From Coraliomargarita algicola (lineage in GTDB: Bacteria; Verrucomicrobiota; Verrucomicrobiia; Opitutales; Coraliomargaritaceae): 64,000 nt of DNA. Shown one piece after another: positions 61,946 through 64,000 of this stretch; position 1 is the stretch's first letter, and the number at the start of each line of letters is the position of its first letter. The stretch is from assembly GCF_033878955.1 (NCBI RefSeq), contig NZ_CP138858.1, positions 62,001-126,000 of the forward strand, in the 5' to 3' direction. The position numbers and the translations under genes were made by a program. Below the pieces are notes generated by a model. The model was not told the DNA's origin, did not search any database, and saw only the letters and a program-made list of their open reading frames with translations.

Positions 61946-63148
61946 ATGAATATGAAAATGCTGAAAATCTCATCTACAATCAGTGCTACCTCAATTGTGT
62001 TGTGTGGCGCATTACACGCCCAAGTTTATTGGGATATTAACGGCACCAACGCAGGTGCAACGAATTCCACAGATGCATCTGGCACTTGGGATATCGCGAC
62101 GACTTCCAATTGGAATACCGCATCCGATGGCACCGCGGCGGTGACGACTTTTACGGATACGGATAGTGTGGTCTTTTCAGCGGGAAATAACGTGTCGACA
62201 GCTGCAATTACGGCAACTGGCACACCTACCGCGACCAATCTGACCATAGAGGAAGGGACTTATACTTTCGATGGAAATTTAAAACTAGGCGCTGCGGCGA
62301 CTTACACGGTATCCAGTGGGGCTTCGGCGACTTTTAATGATGCCGTATCACTTACAGATAACGCCGACTTCGTCATCGAGGGGGCATCTTCCATCAAGCT
62401 CTCGGGGGCTGGTAAAACATTTACGAAGACGGGGAGCGGTACTCTGACGCTAATCGATTCGGCGAATAGCGATTATGCTATCAACGTGAATGAAGGTTTG
62501 GTCGTTATCAATCGCACTGCGACCAAACTGCTTAAAAGTATCGTCGTAGGGGCTTCTGGAACATTGCAACTGTCTACCAGTGACCAGCTCAATCCTTTAA
62601 CTGTAAACGGTCTCTTCATTATGGACTCGGGCGTTTCCGATTCGCTGGGGCAACTCTATGGCACTGGTAGCATTCAAGCCGGAGATAACACTTCGCTTAA
62701 TATTGATAAGGGCAATTTTTCAGGGGATATTAGCGGTGATTTGGATATCTCCATTAGTAAGACCAACGGTTTTACATTTAATGATGGTTCCTCCGTTGAG
62801 TTTATCATCGGGGCAGATGGCGTGAGTAATTCCATCACCAGTGGCGATGCGAACATGAGCGAATTGAATCTGAATGGTGAATTAACATTCGACCTCACCG
62901 GTGCGGATCTGACCGAGGGGAATTCTTGGTTGATTGTTGATGTCAGTGCATTGAGCGTCACCTATGGAGCCACTTTCAGCATTGCGGACTTTAGTGAGTC
63001 AGGTGGCACTTGGACCTATGATTCTAACGCCTTGCTCCAGTTTTCGGAAACGACTGGTTATTTGACCGTGGTTCCAGAGTCGTCCAGCTATGCTTTGCTT
63101 GCTGGTTGCTTGGGCTTGACTTTCGTCATGCAGCGACGCCGGAAGTAA
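61946..63148 (+). CDS. PEP-CTERM autotransporter-type beta-strand repeat protein, second
   Basis: The 400-residue protein has a signal peptide (about residues 1-26, ending LHAQ), then beta-strand repeats of the same kind as its neighbour (YWDINGTNAGATN, GTWDIATTSNWNTASDG, GAGKTFTKTGSGTLTL). It ends with a PEP-CTERM tail VVPESSSYALLAGCLGLTF-MQRRRK, in which PES replaces PEP. It is a surface or secreted protein of unknown partner. An intrinsic terminator follows, and a LacI-type operator precedes it. Confidence 0.85.
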   Translation: MNMKMLKISSTISATSIVLCGALHAQVYWDINGTNAGATNSTDASGTWDIATTSNWNTASDGTAAVTTFTDTDSVVFSAGNNVSTAAITATGTPTATNLTIEEGTYTFDGNLKLGAAATYTVSSGASATFNDAVSLTDNADFVIEGASSIKLSGAGKTFTKTGSGTLTLIDSANSDYAINVNEGLVVINRTATKLLKSIVVGASGTLQLSTSDQLNPLTVNGLFIMDSGVSDSLGQLYGTGSIQAGDNTSLNIDKGNFSGDISGDLDISISKTNGFTFNDGSSVEFIIGADGVSNSITSGDANMSELNLNGELTFDLTGADLTEGNSWLIVDVSALSVTYGATFSIADFSESGGTWTYDSNALLQFSETTGYLTVVPESSSYALLAGCLGLTFVMQRRRK

Positions 63149-63176
63149 GCGTTTGTGAGATTGCTCAAAATATTTC

Positions 63177-63207
63177 AAATCCCGGCACTGTAGTGGCGGG
63201 ATTTTTT
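63177..63207 (+). terminator. Intrinsic terminator after the second beta-strand repeat gene
   Basis: ATCCCG pairs with CGGGAT around an inner CACT-GT-AGTG stem, followed by six T. This is a strong Rho-independent terminator about 30 bp after the stop codon. Confidence 0.88.
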
Positions 63208-63259
63208 GTGTGAACTAATCAGTCTTTGTTACTGTCGGTGATGATCGGGAAATATTAAT

Positions 63260-64000
63260 ATGAAACGAGAAGAATTATTAGCGCTCCCCAGTGCTTGCGT
63301 CCGTGCGGTCTTGGATACGGACGCTTACAATGAAATTGATGATCAGTTTGCGATTGTCTATGCCATGCTGGCGCCGGAGCGTATCGAACTTGAAGCGATC
63401 TACGCAGCACCCTTTCTCAATAAACGCTCGTCCAGTGCGGCAGATGGCATGGAGAAAAGCTATGACGAAATTCAGCGTGTGCTTGGCTTGCTGTGTGCGG
63501 CTGATCAGGTGCCGACCTTTCGTGGGGCTGAAGCGTTTTTAGTGGATCACCCTGCACCGCTTGCGACTGACGCGACTGAGGATTTGATTACCCGTGCGCG
63601 CCAGCGGGACAAAGGACCTTTGTATGTGATGGCGATTGCTGCGATTACTAACGTCGCGACTGCCATACTACTGGCACCGGACATTATTGATAATATTGTG
63701 GTGGTCTGGCTGGGGGGGCATGCTGACTATTGGGCACATAATGGAGAATTCAATTTTCAGCAGGACGTGCCCGCGGTCAAAGCAGTGCTTGAATCCGGGG
63801 TAGTCATATTTCGTATGCCCTGCGTGCCAGTTGCCGACCACTTGCAATTGACGATCTATGAGCTGGAGCATTACTTATCGGGTAAAGGGCCCCTGGCGGA
63901 TTATCTCTGTCAAATCTTCCGAAATTATCGTGAGCATGAGGGCGCTTGGACTAAGGTCATCTGGGACATTGCTGTCGTGGCATGGCTGGTCAACCACGAT
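63260..64000 (+). CDS. Nucleoside hydrolase (inosine-uridine preferring type), N-terminal part
   Basis: The frame opens at the ATG 63260 and is still open at the right edge, so only the first 247 codons are seen. VLDTDAYNEIDDQFAIVYA holds the calcium-binding aspartates (Asp19, Asp21, Asp27, Asp28 approximately) that mark the IunH/nucleoside hydrolase family, although the first motif differs slightly from the classic DTDPGxDDA. VVVWLGGHADYW follows further on. The enzymes cleave the N-glycosidic bond of nucleosides, releasing ribose. No signal peptide is present. It follows the terminator of the PEP-CTERM gene and starts a new unit. Confidence 0.85.
   Translation, partial: MKREELLALPSACVRAVLDTDAYNEIDDQFAIVYAMLAPERIELEAIYAAPFLNKRSSSAADGMEKSYDEIQRVLGLLCAADQVPTFRGAEAFLVDHPAPLATDATEDLITRARQRDKGPLYVMAIAAITNVATAILLAPDIIDNIVVVWLGGHADYWAHNGEFNFQQDVPAVKAVLESGVVIFRMPCVPVADHLQLTIYELEHYLSGKGPLADYLCQIFRNYREHEGAWTKVIWDIAVVAWLVNHD

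Noticed and set aside
1..64000. CRISPR arrays, insertion sequences, tRNA or rRNA genes
   Set aside because: No regularly spaced repeats, transposase motifs, or conserved RNA gene sequences were seen.

Overview
The window looks like chromosomal DNA of a marine polysaccharide-degrading member of the Verrucomicrobiota, most like the Opitutae/Puniceicoccales. This rests on the mixture of genes: five copies (four intact, one decayed) of PEP-CTERM-sorted secreted proteins, autotransporter-type beta-strand repeat proteins, many secreted SGNH esterases and glycoside hydrolases, GPH sugar symporters, FAD-dependent oxidoreductases of the xanthan-lyase-associated type, and AraC/IclR/LacI regulators sitting among them. 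No rRNA, tRNA, CRISPR array, insertion sequence or phage gene was found. The taxonomic assignment is inference from gene content only.

Region A (1-15.7 kb) is a catabolic cluster for an unidentified glycan: the start of a GQSN-type acetylesterase, a GH110-like beta-helix protein, a PEP-CTERM protein, an intracellular GH13-like enzyme, two secreted GH71/GH99-like enzymes, a five-bladed propeller GH43/GH117-like enzyme, an IclR regulator, two SGNH esterases and an alpha/beta esterase. Five of its promoters share a palindrome, TTATC-NN-GATAA. A second, decayed copy of the PEP-CTERM gene with its flanks lies about 7.9 kb downstream of the first; it lost 461 bp between 7-bp direct repeats.

Region B (16-27.4 kb) holds three AraC regulators next to a GH38 alpha-mannosidase, a sialate O-acetylesterase-like protein, a frameshifted FAD-dependent oxidoreductase and a GHL6-like glycosidase. 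One near-identical motif (GGTGAAAATATWCCAC) lies in front of one AraC gene and the GHL6-like gene.

Region C (27.5-63.2 kb) looks like a beta-mannan (probably acetylated) utilisation regulon. It has four GH5 enzymes (two with duplicated N-terminal carbohydrate-binding modules, one with three golvesin/Xly-type modules), a standalone binding module, a GH130 mannoside phosphorylase, a GPH symporter, a CE2-like acetylesterase, an SGNH esterase, a clan GH-A enzyme, a second FAD oxidoreductase, an ExbB-ExbD-ExbD operon with a large coiled-coil membrane protein, a TonB-like/VWA-like gene, a pseudopilin-like giant protein, and three PEP-CTERM proteins. Ten four-base-spaced palindromes GCAA-N4-TTGC (plus two spacing variants) occur in front of these genes, including the LacI gene at 54.6 kb. 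I read this as a single LacI regulon that couples enzymes, import and an ExbBD-energised envelope complex.

Genes between about 24.0 and 30.1 kb contain four single-base reading-frame breaks in three otherwise well-preserved genes, plus a heparinase-type pseudogene with an internal deletion. This is either local decay or sequencing error. The window ends inside a nucleoside hydrolase gene.
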